Notes: a model not told the origin generated them from the letters alone. Positions 17,021 to 27,373 are shown, counted from the stretch's first letter. The stretch is 64,000 bases of DNA from Cupriavidus consociatus (GCF_017814975.1 NZ_JAGIQA010000019.1:62001-126000); one strand, 5' to 3'. Program-made: numbers and translations.

Positions 17021-17752
17021 TCACGCTTCCTGCCGGGCGGCGGCGCGTTGGGCGCGCCGCGCATCCAGTTCGGCATTCATCCGCGCGGCTTCTCCCAGCA
17101 CGTAGGCCAGCCGCCGCAGCGGCCGGCTGCACTGCACATGCAGGTACAGGTAGCTGGCGCCGCCGGCTACCAGCATCACGCCATAGCTCCACAGCAGCAT
17201 CGGCACCATCTGCTCCGGACGCGGCAAGGTGCGCCACGCGCTGGCCAGCACCACCGCGGCGGGCGCCAGCGCCAGCAGCAGGCCCACGGTACGTGCCGCC
17301 CCTTCCCAAAGTCGCAACTGCAGGGCCACGCGCCGCTGGCGCGCTTGCAGCTGCGCCGGCGGAATGCGCGCCAGTTGCCGCAGCAGCGCGTCTTCGGCCG
17401 CGCGCTGGCGATCCATTTCCCGGGCTTGCCAGCGCAGCGGGTTGCGCAGCCTGGCCAGCAGCGGGCGCGTGCGTGCCAGCCCGGTGCCCACATAGCAAAC
17501 TGCCGCCGCGGCCAGGAACGCCTCGAACGCGCGCAGCGACCACGGCGGCACCGGGTGCTTCAGCCATAGCCGCCACACGGCAAGCGCCCCGCCGCCGAGC
17601 AGGGTCGCCACCAGCGCGACGATAAAGCCGATCCACAGCAAGCGGGCCGGCCCGCCGGCCAAACCGCCCGTGCTTTCCGCTGGCGGCGCTGGCGCGCTGG
17701 AGGCGTCGAGCGCTTCAAGCAGTTCGTAGGTGGGCGGCAGCCTGGAATACAT
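17021..17752 (-). CDS. hypothetical multi-pass membrane protein
   Basis: A 243-residue protein with four predicted membrane segments: two in the first half (LLWIGFIVALVATLLGGGAL and a helix ending VCYVGTGLA), then a long Arg/Gln-rich cytoplasmic helix (RQRAAEDALLRQLARI), then two more near residues 155-215. It was not recognised as a named family. It is transcribed convergently with the M20 gene and stands alone. The ATG is chosen; a TTG five codons upstream would also work and neither has a clear ribosome binding site. Confidence 0.55.
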   Translation of the reverse strand: MYSRLPPTYELLEALDASSAPAPPAESTGGLAGGPARLLWIGFIVALVATLLGGGALAVWRLWLKHPVPPWSLRAFEAFLAAAAVCYVGTGLARTRPLLARLRNPLRWQAREMDRQRAAEDALLRQLARIPPAQLQARQRRVALQLRLWEGAARTVGLLLALAPAAVVLASAWRTLPRPEQMVPMLLWSYGVMLVAGGASYLYLHVQCSRPLRRLAYVLGEAARMNAELDARRAQRAAARQEA

Positions 17753-17880
17753 GGTCGGCGTGGGCAACGGGATGGCGCCATTTTCGCCGCTCCGGCACGT
17801 GCCGGATAGTCACCGCGACCGGCGGCGCCAGCGCGTACCCGCTGCTGCGCAGCGTGGCCGCTTCATCACACCGTATATCC

Positions 17881-17890
17881 AATTGCATAC
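17881..17890. promoter_or_regulatory. candidate operator upstream of gcl
   Basis: The decamer AATTGCATAC is identical to that in the allC-like/dctA intergenic region. It lies in a GTAT-N10-ATAC dyad about 160 bases upstream of the gcl start. Regulation by a GntR-type protein is inferred from the word shape and the recurrence only. Confidence 0.35.
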
Positions 17891-18046
17891 GCTGGCGTGC
17901 CATCGACGACCGTCTCATCAGGCTTCCAAGGCCACATTCCATACCCGAAGTATCGAATCAACTGATCGTCCTTCTGTTTATCCCGGCCGGGTTGGGGGAA
18001 TAGGATCGACTCCAATGCGAATCCCACCACCATTGGAGACAAGATC

Positions 18047-19831
<1,785 letters not shown>

Positions 19832-19860
19832 GACCCTTCCGGCCCCCTGCAGGACCAGAA

Positions 19861-19888
19861 CGCCATCCCCGCGCCAGCGGGGATGGCG
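19861..19888 (+). other. intercistronic stem-loop between gcl and hyi
   Basis: CGCCATCCCCGC pairs perfectly with GCGGGGATGGCG around a four-base loop. There is no T-run after it, so it is probably an mRNA-stabilising or attenuating structure rather than a terminator. Confidence 0.6.
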
Positions 19889-19917
19889 CACAAAAACCAA
19901 GTCACAGGAGATGACAA

Positions 19918-20700
19918 ATGACCAAACTTGCGGCCAACCTGACCATGCTGTTCAACGAAGTGGGCTTTCTCGACCGCTTCGAAGCCGCCGCGCGCGCGGG
20001 CTTCCGCGGCGTTGAGTTCCTCTTCCCGTATGCGTTCCACGCGGACCAGATCGCTGACCGCCTGAACCGCTTCCAGCTGGACCTGGTGCTGCACAACCTG
20101 CCCGCCGGCAAGTGGGACGCGGGCGAGCGCGGCATTGCCTGCCACCCGGACCGCGTCGGCGAGTTCCAGGACGGCGTGGGCGAGGCCATCAAGTACGCCG
20201 AGGTGCTGGGCGTGCGCCAGCTGAACTGCCTGGTCGGCATCCTGCCGCAGAACGTCAAGCGCGAGCAGGCGCAGGAAACGCTGGTGGAAAACCTGCGGTT
20301 CGCCGCCGGCGCGCTGGCCGCCGAGCATATCGACCTGCTGGTCGAGCCGATCAACACCTTCGACATCCCCGGCTTCTTCCTGTCGCGCACGCAGCAGGCG
20401 CTGGATCTGATCAACCAGGTCAACGCGCCCAACCTGTACGTGCAGTACGACATCTACCACATGCAGCGGATGGAGGGCGAGATCGCCAACACCATCAAGG
20501 CCAACCTGCCGAAGATCAAGCACATCCAGCTGGCCGACAACCCGGGCCGCAACGAGCCGGGCACGGGCGAGCTGAACTACCAGTACCTGTTCAAGTTCCT
20601 GGACGATATCGGCTACACCGGCTGGATCGGCTGCGAGTACAAGCCGAAGACCACCACCGAAGCCGGCCTGGGCTGGCGCGCCGCGCACGGCGTGCAGTAA
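19918..20700 (+). CDS. hyi: hydroxypyruvate isomerase
   Basis: A 260-residue TIM-barrel protein of the Hyi/xylose-isomerase-like family that interconverts hydroxypyruvate and tartronate semialdehyde. It starts with TKLAANLTMLFNEVGFLDRF as in E. coli Hyi (258 residues) and carries the conserved LLVEPINTFDIPGFFL (metal-binding Glu), VQYDIYHMQRMEGE (Asp, His) and IQLADNPGRNEPGTGE blocks; a final GCEYKP supplies the last Glu. GGAGATGAC precedes the ATG. Positioned directly after gcl in the glyoxylate operon. Confidence 0.95.
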   Translation: MTKLAANLTMLFNEVGFLDRFEAAARAGFRGVEFLFPYAFHADQIADRLNRFQLDLVLHNLPAGKWDAGERGIACHPDRVGEFQDGVGEAIKYAEVLGVRQLNCLVGILPQNVKREQAQETLVENLRFAAGALAAEHIDLLVEPINTFDIPGFFLSRTQQALDLINQVNAPNLYVQYDIYHMQRMEGEIANTIKANLPKIKHIQLADNPGRNEPGTGELNYQYLFKFLDDIGYTGWIGCEYKPKTTTEAGLGWRAAHGVQ

Positions 20701-20781
20701 CCGCTACGGTATTCCCGGTGGTAACCCGTTACCACCTACGCGAACCAAGACAGACTTACTCTCAAGCAAGGAGACATCAAT

Positions 20782-21702
20782 ATGGCAAACCAACGCAACG
20801 TCGGCTTCATCGGCCTGGGCATCATGGGCGCGCCGATGGCGGGCCACCTGCGCGCCGCCGGCCACACGCTGTTCGTGCATGACGTCAACCCGGCCCCGCA
20901 AGCGCTGGTCGATGCAGGCGTGACCGTCTGCACCAGCGCCGAGGAAGTCGCCAAGCGCGCCGACATCATCGTCATCATGGTGCCGGACACGCCGCACGTC
21001 GAAGCCGTGCTGTTTGCCGACAAGGGCGTTGCCGCCGCGCTGAAGGCCGCCGGCAAGGAGGCCAGCTACAGCAAGATCGTGGTCGACATGAGCTCGATCT
21101 CGCCGATCGCCACCAAGGACTTTGCCGCGCGCATCAACAAGCTGGGCGCTTCGTACCTGGACGCGCCGGTGTCGGGCGGTGAAGTCGGCGCCAAGGCTGC
21201 GTCGCTGACGATCATGGTCGGCGGCCCGCAAGAGGCCTTCGACCAGGTCAAGCCGCTGTTCGAGCTGATGGGCAAGAACATCACGCTGGTGGGCGGCAAC
21301 GGCGACGGCCAGACCACCAAGGTGGCCAACCAGATCATCGTCGCGCTGAACATCCAGGCCGTGTCCGAAGCGCTGCTGTTCGCCTCCAAGGCAGGCGCCG
21401 ATCCGGCCAAGGTGCGCGAGGCGCTGATGGGCGGCTTTGCGGCCTCGCGCATCCTGGAGGTGCATGGCGATCGCATGGTCAAGCGCACCTTCGATCCGGG
21501 CTTCCGCATCGAACTGCACCAGAAGGACCTGAACCTGGCGCTGCAGGGTGCCAAGGCGCTGGGCGTGGCACTGCCCAACACCGCCACCGCGCAGGAGCTG
21601 TTCAACACCTGTTCGGCCAACGGCCTGGGCAAGCAGGACCACTCGGCCCTGTGCCGCGCCATCGAGATCATGTCTAACCACCAGATCGCGAACGCCAAGT
21701 AA
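20782..21702 (+). CDS. glxR: tartronate semialdehyde reductase (2-hydroxy-3-oxopropionate reductase)
   Basis: A 306-residue beta-hydroxyacid dehydrogenase that reduces tartronate semialdehyde to D-glycerate with NAD(P)H. The N-terminal Rossmann motif is FIGLGIMGAPMAGHL (about residues 9-23), the substrate-binding signature DAPVSGGEVGAK follows (about 128-139), and the catalytic Lys is in GDGQTTKVANQ. AAGGAGA lies ahead of the ATG. Third gene of the operon. GarR, the paralogue from glucarate pathways, is indistinguishable by sequence alone; the gcl context supports GlxR. Confidence 0.93.
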   Translation: MANQRNVGFIGLGIMGAPMAGHLRAAGHTLFVHDVNPAPQALVDAGVTVCTSAEEVAKRADIIVIMVPDTPHVEAVLFADKGVAAALKAAGKEASYSKIVVDMSSISPIATKDFAARINKLGASYLDAPVSGGEVGAKAASLTIMVGGPQEAFDQVKPLFELMGKNITLVGGNGDGQTTKVANQIIVALNIQAVSEALLFASKAGADPAKVREALMGGFAASRILEVHGDRMVKRTFDPGFRIELHQKDLNLALQGAKALGVALPNTATAQELFNTCSANGLGKQDHSALCRAIEIMSNHQIANAK

Positions 21703-21718
21703 GCAGCAGCTCCCGTCG

Positions 21719-21735
21719 TCCCCGCCTAGCGGGGA
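21719..21735 (+). other. intercistronic stem-loop between glxR and glycerate kinase
   Basis: TCCCCGC and GCGGGGA pair around a three-base loop, echoing the hairpin after gcl. No T-run follows, so read-through into the glycerate kinase gene is expected. Confidence 0.5.
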
Positions 21736-21769
21736 CGAATCGCTTTCCCCGTCAGTACCAGGATTCTTC

Positions 21770-23092
21770 ATGCTTGCCACCGAACCACAAGCCGCCCTGC
21801 TGTCGCCTCAGCCCGCAGCAGCCACTCCGGGACAGCTCGCGCCGCGCGCCCTGCTGCGCGACCTGTTTGACACCGCGGTCGCTTCCGTCAGCGCCAGCCA
21901 CTGCCTGCCGCCGCACCTGCCCGCGCCGCCCAGGGGCCGCACCGTGGTGATCGGCGCCGGCAAGGCCGCCGCCGCGATGGCGCAGGCGGTGGAAGCGAAC
22001 TGGCAAGGCGAGCTGTCGGGACTGGTGGTAACGCGCTACGGCCACGGCGCCGAGTGCAAGCGGATCGAAGTGGTTGAAGCCGCCCACCCAGTTCCCGACG
22101 AAGCTGGCGCACGCGCCGCGCAGCGCATGGTGGAACTGGTGCAGGGCCTGACCGCCGACGACCTCGTGCTGTGCCTGATTTCCGGCGGCGGCTCCGCGCT
22201 GCTGGCCGCGCCCGCGCCGGGCCTGACGCTGGCCGACAAGCAGTCCGTGAACAAGGCGCTGCTCAAGAGCGGCGCGAGCATCGGCGAGATGAACTGCGTG
22301 CGCAAGCACCTGTCCGCGCTCAAGGGCGGACGCCTGGCGCTGCACTGCGCACCGGCGCGTGTAGAGACGTTGCTGATTTCCGATATTCCCGGCGATGACC
22401 CGACCCTCATCGCCAGCGGTCCGACGCTGCCCGATGCGACCACCTGCGCCGATGCGCTGGCCGTGATCGCCAAGTACGGCATCGACGTGCCCGCCAACGT
22501 GCGCGCGCACCTGGAGAGCGGTGCCGGCGAAACGCCCAAGCCCGGCGATGCGCGCTTCAACGGCCACCGCAGCGTGACGCTGGCGACCGCGCAGCAATCG
22601 CTGGAAGCCGCCGCGGCGCGCGCGCGCGAACTGGGCTTCGAGGCACACATCCTGTCCGACTGCATCGAAGGCGAAGCACGCGAAGTGGCCGAAGTCCACG
22701 CCGCCATCGCGCGCCAGGTCGCCCAACGCGGCCAGCCCTTCAGCAAGCCGTGCGTGCTGCTGTCCGGCGGCGAAACCACCGTGACCGTGCGTGGCAAGGG
22801 CCGCGGCGGGCGCAACGCGGAGTTCCTGCTGTCGCTGGCGGTGGCGCTCGACGGCCTGGCCGGCGTGCATGCGATTGCCGGCGATACCGATGGCATCGAC
22901 GGCTCCGAAGACAACGCCGGGGCGCTGCTGTCTCCCGACACGCTGACCCGCGCCGCCGCGCGTGGACTGAACGCGCGCGCGCACCTTGAGAACAACGACG
23001 GCTACGGCTTCTTCGCCGGCGTGGACGACCTGATCGTCACCGGCCCGACCCGTACCAACGTGAACGACTTCCGCGCGATCCTGATCGTCTGA
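21770..23092 (+). CDS. ttuD: glycerate 2-kinase (TtuD/MOFRL family)
   Basis: A 440-residue protein of the GckA/TtuD family, which phosphorylates D-glycerate to 2-phosphoglycerate (older annotation: hydroxypyruvate reductase). It has the N-terminal GIGAGKAAAAMAQAVE-like nucleotide loop (here VIGAGKAAAAMA), LISGGGSALLAAP, MNCVRKHLSALKGGRLA, LISDIPGDD and, in the C-terminal MOFRL domain, LSGGETTVTVRGKGRGGRNAE-type residues and GDTDGIDG. The chosen ATG has AGGA at good spacing; a longer upstream frame overlaps glxR and is rejected. Produces the 2-phosphoglycerate that enolase and the adjacent pyruvate kinase turn into pyruvate. Confidence 0.9.
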   Translation: MLATEPQAALLSPQPAAATPGQLAPRALLRDLFDTAVASVSASHCLPPHLPAPPRGRTVVIGAGKAAAAMAQAVEANWQGELSGLVVTRYGHGAECKRIEVVEAAHPVPDEAGARAAQRMVELVQGLTADDLVLCLISGGGSALLAAPAPGLTLADKQSVNKALLKSGASIGEMNCVRKHLSALKGGRLALHCAPARVETLLISDIPGDDPTLIASGPTLPDATTCADALAVIAKYGIDVPANVRAHLESGAGETPKPGDARFNGHRSVTLATAQQSLEAAAARARELGFEAHILSDCIEGEAREVAEVHAAIARQVAQRGQPFSKPCVLLSGGETTVTVRGKGRGGRNAEFLLSLAVALDGLAGVHAIAGDTDGIDGSEDNAGALLSPDTLTRAAARGLNARAHLENNDGYGFFAGVDDLIVTGPTRTNVNDFRAILIV

Positions 23093-23166
23093 CGATCGCC
23101 GCCCACGTAGTACCGACTGATTCGCGGCGCCGACGCGCCGCTACCGAGAATGGAAGAGGAGACATC

Positions 23167-24630
23167 ATGAGACGCCAGCGCAAAGCGAAGATCGTGGCCA
23201 CGCTCGGCCCCGCCAGCACCGACATCGCGTTGATCCGCGCGCTGTTCGAGGCCGGCGCGGACGTGTTCCGCCTGAACTTCAGCCACGGCACGCACGACGA
23301 CCACCGCGCGCGCTACGACGCGGTGCGCCAGGTCGAGGCCGAGACCGGCCGCCCCATCGCCGTGCTGGCCGACCTGCAGGGTCCCAAGCTGCGCATCGGC
23401 ACCTTCGCCGCGGGCAAGGTCGCGGTGCGCACCGGCGACGTGTTCGTGCTCGACAGCGATCCCACGCCGGGCGACGGCACCCGCGTCCATCTGCCGCACC
23501 CCGAGCTGTTTGAAGCCGCGCAGCCGGGACAGTCGCTGCTGATCGATGACGGCAAGGTGCGCCTGGCGATCGAGTCGGTCACCACCGGCACCATCACCAC
23601 GCGCGTGGCCAACAACGGCACGCTGTCCGACCGCAAGGGCGTGAACGTGCCCGACGCGGTGATCCCCATCCCCGCGCTGACGGCGAAGGACCGCAAGGAC
23701 CTGGACTTCGCGCTGTCGCTGGGCGCGGACTGGATCGGCCTGTCGTTCGTGCAGCGTCCGTCCGATATCGTCGAGGCGCGCGAGATCGTCGGCACCCGTG
23801 CCGGCATCCTGTCCAAGATCGAGAAGCCGGCCGCGCTGCAGCAGCTGGAAGAGATCGTGCGCGTGTCCGATTCGGTGATGGTGGCGCGCGGCGACCTGGG
23901 CGTGGAACTGCCGCCCGAGCGCGTGCCCGGCGTGCAGAAGCGCATCCTGCGTGTGTGCCGCCAGCTGGGCAAGCCGGTGGTGATCGCCACGCAGATGCTG
24001 GAATCGATGATCGACTCGCCGGTGCCGACGCGTGCCGAAGCGTCGGACGTGGCCAGCGCGATCTACGAAGGCGCCGATGCGGTGATGCTGTCGGCCGAGT
24101 CGGCCAACGGCCGCTACCCGGTGCAGGCAGTGTCGATGATGAACCGCATCGTCACCGAGGTCGAACGCGACCCGCTGTACCGCAACCTGCTCGACGCGCA
24201 GCACGAGATCCCGCTGAACACGCGCCAGGACGCGATCTGCGCCGCGCTGCGCGAAGTCACGCAGATCATCGGCGCGGCGGCGACGGTGACCTATACCTCG
24301 TCGGGCGCCACCGCGCTGCGCGCCGCCCGCGAGCGGCCGTGCGCGCCGATCGTCAGCATCACGCCGAACCTGGACATCGCGCGCCGGCTGGCAATCGCGT
24401 GGGGTATCCACTCCACCGTGAGCCCGGACGTGCAAAGCGTCGACGAGATGGTCGAAGCCGCGACGCGCGCGGCGCTGGTGGAAGGCTACGCTGCACCCGG
24501 CGACCAGATCACCATCGCGGCCGGCATGCCGTTCGGCCAGGGTGGGACGACCAACCTGCTGCGCGTGGCGGAAGTCGGTACCAGCGCGGTGGCCACGGCT
24601 TCCTCCACGCGGGAAGCCGCATTGGCCTAG
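23167..24630 (+). CDS. pyk: pyruvate kinase
   Basis: A 487-residue pyruvate kinase converting phosphoenolpyruvate and ADP into pyruvate and ATP. Motifs include FRLNFSHG (phosphate/K+ site), LADLQGPKLRIG, the catalytic Lys in SKIEKPAALQ, MVARGDLGVELP (metal ligands) and the PK signature VIATQMLESMI. The C-terminal effector domain is present (TSSGATALRAARERP). GAGGAGA precedes the ATG. As last gene of the glyoxylate operon it is probably a pathway-dedicated isozyme rather than the only pyruvate kinase. Confidence 0.95.
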   Translation: MRRQRKAKIVATLGPASTDIALIRALFEAGADVFRLNFSHGTHDDHRARYDAVRQVEAETGRPIAVLADLQGPKLRIGTFAAGKVAVRTGDVFVLDSDPTPGDGTRVHLPHPELFEAAQPGQSLLIDDGKVRLAIESVTTGTITTRVANNGTLSDRKGVNVPDAVIPIPALTAKDRKDLDFALSLGADWIGLSFVQRPSDIVEAREIVGTRAGILSKIEKPAALQQLEEIVRVSDSVMVARGDLGVELPPERVPGVQKRILRVCRQLGKPVVIATQMLESMIDSPVPTRAEASDVASAIYEGADAVMLSAESANGRYPVQAVSMMNRIVTEVERDPLYRNLLDAQHEIPLNTRQDAICAALREVTQIIGAAATVTYTSSGATALRAARERPCAPIVSITPNLDIARRLAIAWGIHSTVSPDVQSVDEMVEAATRAALVEGYAAPGDQITIAAGMPFGQGGTTNLLRVAEVGTSAVATASSTREAALA

Positions 24631-24675
24631 CCTACGCACCAGCGTCCCTTCCCGGGACGTTCACGCAGTGACCGG

Positions 24676-24699
24676 ACCGGGCGCAAGCCCGGTTTCTTA
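24676..24699 (+). terminator. intrinsic terminator of the glyoxylate operon
   Basis: ACCGGGC pairs with GCCCGGT around a GCAA tetraloop and is followed by TTCTTAT. It lies 46 bases after the pyk stop codon. Confidence 0.75.
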
Positions 24700-24886
24700 T
24701 GTTTGCCGCACACCGCCCGCGTTGCCCGTCTCCAGGGCGATCGGGTGGTGTTTTTTTGTGGCGCAGGAGAGTACAAAAAGGGGGAGCGGTTTTGGGCGCA
24801 CCCGGGCCGCCCGAGCCCATTGCTATACTGACTTTCAACCCGGTAACTCCCGGATCCCCCTCACATTGCCCCCAGGAGCCTGCAAC

Positions 24887-25756
24887 ATGCGCCTCGATGA
24901 CGAAGCCGAAAGCCAGCACGTAGAAGACCGCCGCGGCGGATTCGGCGGGCTGGGCGGCAAGTCGATCGGCATTGGCACGGTCATCGTCGCACTGGCCGCG
25001 TCGTATTTCTTCGGCATCGACCCGATGCTGATCATGCAGGGCGCATCGGTGCTGCAAGGCTCCGGGCAGCAACAACAGCAACAGCAGGCCAACCGCCCGC
25101 CCGCCACCGACCAGATGACGGTCTTCACGCGCAAGGTGCTGGGCAATACCGAGCGCACCTGGCAACACATCTTCGAGACCGAGCTGAACCGCCGCTACGC
25201 GCCGCCGACGCTGGTGCTGTTCTCGGGCGCCACGCCTACCGCGTGCGGCACCGGCCAGTCCGCGATGGGTCCGTTCTACTGCCCCGGCGACCAGAAGGTC
25301 TATATCGACCTGGCCTTCTATGACGAACTGCGCAGGCGCTTCGGCGCCAGCGGCGACTTTGCCCAGGCGTATGTGATCGCGCACGAGATCGGCCACCATG
25401 TGCAGAACCTGCTGGGCGTGTCCGAAAAGGTCGACGCCGCGCGCCGCCGCATGGGCGAGGCGCAGGCCAACCAGCTGTCGGTGCGCATGGAACTGCAGGC
25501 CGATTGCCTGGCCGGCGTGTGGGCCGCCACCGCGCAGCGCGCCAACCAGCAACTGCTGGAACCGGGCGATATCGAGGAAGGCCTGAAGGCCGCCGCCGCG
25601 ATCGGCGATGACCGGCTGCAACGCCAGTCGCAAGGCTATGTCGTGCCGGAAGCCTTTACCCACGGCTCCAGCGAGCAGCGCGTGCGCTGGCTGCGCCGCG
25701 GCATCGACTCGGGCGACATCCGCAAGTGCGATACCTTCGCCGCGCGCGAGCCCTGA
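24887..25756 (+). CDS. neutral zinc metallopeptidase, YpfJ family
   Basis: A 289-residue membrane-anchored protein of the YpfJ/neutral zinc metallopeptidase family. A short acidic cytoplasmic N-terminus (RLDDEAESQHVEDRRGG) precedes one membrane helix (about residues 26-48). A run of Gln (about 60-66) leads into the peptidase domain, which carries the zincin motif VIAHEIGHHVQ and a downstream ELQADCLAGVWA with the third ligand. The physiological substrate of the family is unknown. CAGGAG precedes the ATG. Stands alone between the glyoxylate operon terminator and a degraded region. Confidence 0.88.
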   Translation: MRLDDEAESQHVEDRRGGFGGLGGKSIGIGTVIVALAASYFFGIDPMLIMQGASVLQGSGQQQQQQQANRPPATDQMTVFTRKVLGNTERTWQHIFETELNRRYAPPTLVLFSGATPTACGTGQSAMGPFYCPGDQKVYIDLAFYDELRRRFGASGDFAQAYVIAHEIGHHVQNLLGVSEKVDAARRRMGEAQANQLSVRMELQADCLAGVWAATAQRANQQLLEPGDIEEGLKAAAAIGDDRLQRQSQGYVVPEAFTHGSSEQRVRWLRRGIDSGDIRKCDTFAAREP

Positions 25757-25799
25757 AGCCTCGGCCCACGGGGGCACCGAACGTAGGAGGGGTGCAGCG

Positions 25800-26082
25800 A
25801 TGCGACGCTTGCGTTGTCCCGCGCCCGCTTCCGTGTCTGCCCATGCTGTCGCTGGCGGCCTTTGCCTCGATCGATTGGGGACATGGCGAGGTCACGCTGG
25901 AGCGCTTCGACGGCTTCAGCTCGGTGCGCACCGATGCCGAGGTCGCGCCGGGCCACACCACCGGCGCTGCGATGGCACGGCTGACGGAACTGGTGCGCGG
26001 GCTCGGGCCGAAGTATGACGTGCGACATGAGACGCGCGCAGGCTATCGCAGCCGTGGGCGTGCAATCAGCGCAGTCGGGTAA
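25800..26082 (+). pseudogene. possible frameshifted small gene
   Basis: A strong ribosome binding site (AGGAGGGG) sits six bases before an ATG that opens MRRLRCPAPAS, but the protein-like content lies in the next frame from about 25843 onward: LAAFASIDWGHGEVTLERFDGFSSV and TTGAAMARLTELVRGLGPKYDV, with high GC3 typical of the neighbours. This suggests one frameshift near 25805-25855 between start and body. It could also be a sequencing error, or a gene starting at the internal ATG (79 residues). The family is not recognised. Confidence 0.35.
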
Positions 26083-26229
26083 TCGGGTAAGGGGAGAAAA
26101 ACGCCTGCCAGGCTAAGAGAGAAGGAGGAGGAGGTCGGCCGGGCAGGCGGGAGAGAAAACGTGCGGCCACCGTGGTGGCCGCTTCAGGTCGGGTGAAGAC
26201 CGGAAAGGTCAGGCGTTCGGCTGCGCAGC
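26083..26229. other. short intergenic region with a terminator
   Basis: Purine-rich (gagaaggaggagg-like) sequence followed by the reverse-strand terminator of the repeat protein gene. No gene is seen. Confidence 0.4.
26152..26182 (-). terminator. intrinsic terminator of the repeat protein gene
   Basis: On the reverse strand, GCGGCCAC pairs with GTGGCCGC around a four-base loop and runs into ACGTTTTCTCTC. Confidence 0.65.
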
Positions 26230-26643
26230 TCAGACGCGATAGCCGTACAGCGAGCCGTCACCGGTGCGCGAGTTGTCGAGCGCACGGTCAGCGATATCGC
26301 CGCTGAAGGTGTGCGTCCCTTCGCTGAAGGTATCGAACTTGCCTTGCTTGGAGATCTCGCCGCTGAAGCTATGCGTGCCTTCGGTGAAGGTGTCGAACTT
26401 GCCACCCTGGCGCGAGCCTTCCGAATACACATCGAAGCGGCCGGTGCGGGCGCCATCGGTGTATGTATCGAACTTGCCTTGCTTGGCGCCGTCCGTGTAC
26501 ACGTCGTACTTGCCGGCGCGCAGCGCATCGGCATACACATCAAACTTGCCGACCTTGCTGGTGGCGGGGGCAGCCAACGCCGCAGCGGACGCGGCCACTG
26601 CCGCGAACACAAGCGCGCCGCCAAGGATACGTCTGGCGATCAT
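26230..26643 (-). CDS. secreted protein made of short GKFDxYxDG repeats
   Basis: A 137-residue protein with a Sec signal peptide (ARRILGGALVFAAVAASAAA, cleavage near AALAAPA). The mature part is six imperfect repeats that begin G(K/R)(F/Y)D(V/T)(Y/F): four units of about 11-13 residues (for example GKYDVYTDGAKQ, GKFDTYTDGART) and two of about 20 that add THSFSGEISKQ-like extensions. A unique tail, NSRTGDGSLYGYRV, follows. Regular alternation of Lys/Arg, aromatic and Asp/Glu residues suggests short beta strands, perhaps a beta-solenoid or surface-adhesive structure. The family is not recognised and nothing catalytic is seen. It is flanked by its own terminator and is probably monocistronic. 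Confidence 0.75.
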   Translation of the reverse strand: MIARRILGGALVFAAVAASAAALAAPATSKVGKFDVYADALRAGKYDVYTDGAKQGKFDTYTDGARTGRFDVYSEGSRQGGKFDTFTEGTHSFSGEISKQGKFDTFSEGTHTFSGDIADRALDNSRTGDGSLYGYRV

Positions 26644-26920
26644 TTCGGGACTCCTTCAACTGATTTCGTCTGTCTTATTTTTTGGCCGGGGTGAAACTCC
26701 GACCGCCCGGCAATCTATGTTGCGATGCGAGCACGGACTGAAGATTAGTCACAGTGTGCGCAAGCAGAAATGCCGCTGCGACGAATGGTGCGTTGCGAGT
26801 CGTGAAACGACTCGCTTGCCGATGAACGGTGTCCACGGATCGCCAGTTGCACGCGCGCGGCGCGGCGTGCGAGTAGCCCGTGCTGCACGCCCTGCCAGGC
26901 CAGCTCGGGCGCGCCGGCGC

Positions 26921-27373
26921 TCAGAGCGTGTACTGGCCGCTGGCTTCCGGCTGGAAAGCGATCTCCCCGATCGTCACCTGCTGCTCGCGGCCGTCCGGCA
27001 GGCGGTAGCCCACGGTCTGTCCGGCACGTGCGCCCAGCAACGCCTGGCCCACCGGCGACAGCACCGACAGCAGCCCGGCGTCGAAATCGGCCGCATCCGG
27101 GTAGACCAGGGTCCAATTGCGCGGCGACGGATCGCCCGGCAGCGTGCACACCAGCCGGGAGTTCATGGTGACCACATCGGTCGGGATTTCGTCCGGCGCG
27201 ACGATGGTGGCACGCGCCAGCAGGCTGTCGAGCATGTCCTCGAGCTGCGCCGAGCCGGCGCGGCTGGCGATGCGCTCCAGGCGCGTGATGTCGAGTTCGG
27301 TCAGGTACAGCGACGGCGTCGCCACCTGGGTGGATTGCGTGGATTTGGCGGATTGCTTCTTGGTGGGCTTCAT
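26921..27373 (-). CDS. rnk: Rnk/GreA-type transcription factor
   Basis: A 150-residue protein: a Lys/Gln/Ser-rich N-terminal tail (about 20 residues), a short coiled-coil-like helical pair (LTELDITRLERIASRAG...EDMLDSLLARATIV) and a C-terminal GreA/FKBP-like domain (VTMNSRLVCTLPG, FDAGLLSVLSPVGQALLGARAG, LPDGREQQVTI). This is the layout of Rnk, which binds RNA polymerase near the secondary channel but has a shorter coiled coil than GreA. GGAGG is well placed before this ATG; an upstream in-frame ATG lacks a site. Stands alone. Confidence 0.85.
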   Translation of the reverse strand: MKPTKKQSAKSTQSTQVATPSLYLTELDITRLERIASRAGSAQLEDMLDSLLARATIVAPDEIPTDVVTMNSRLVCTLPGDPSPRNWTLVYPDAADFDAGLLSVLSPVGQALLGARAGQTVGYRLPDGREQQVTIGEIAFQPEASGQYTL

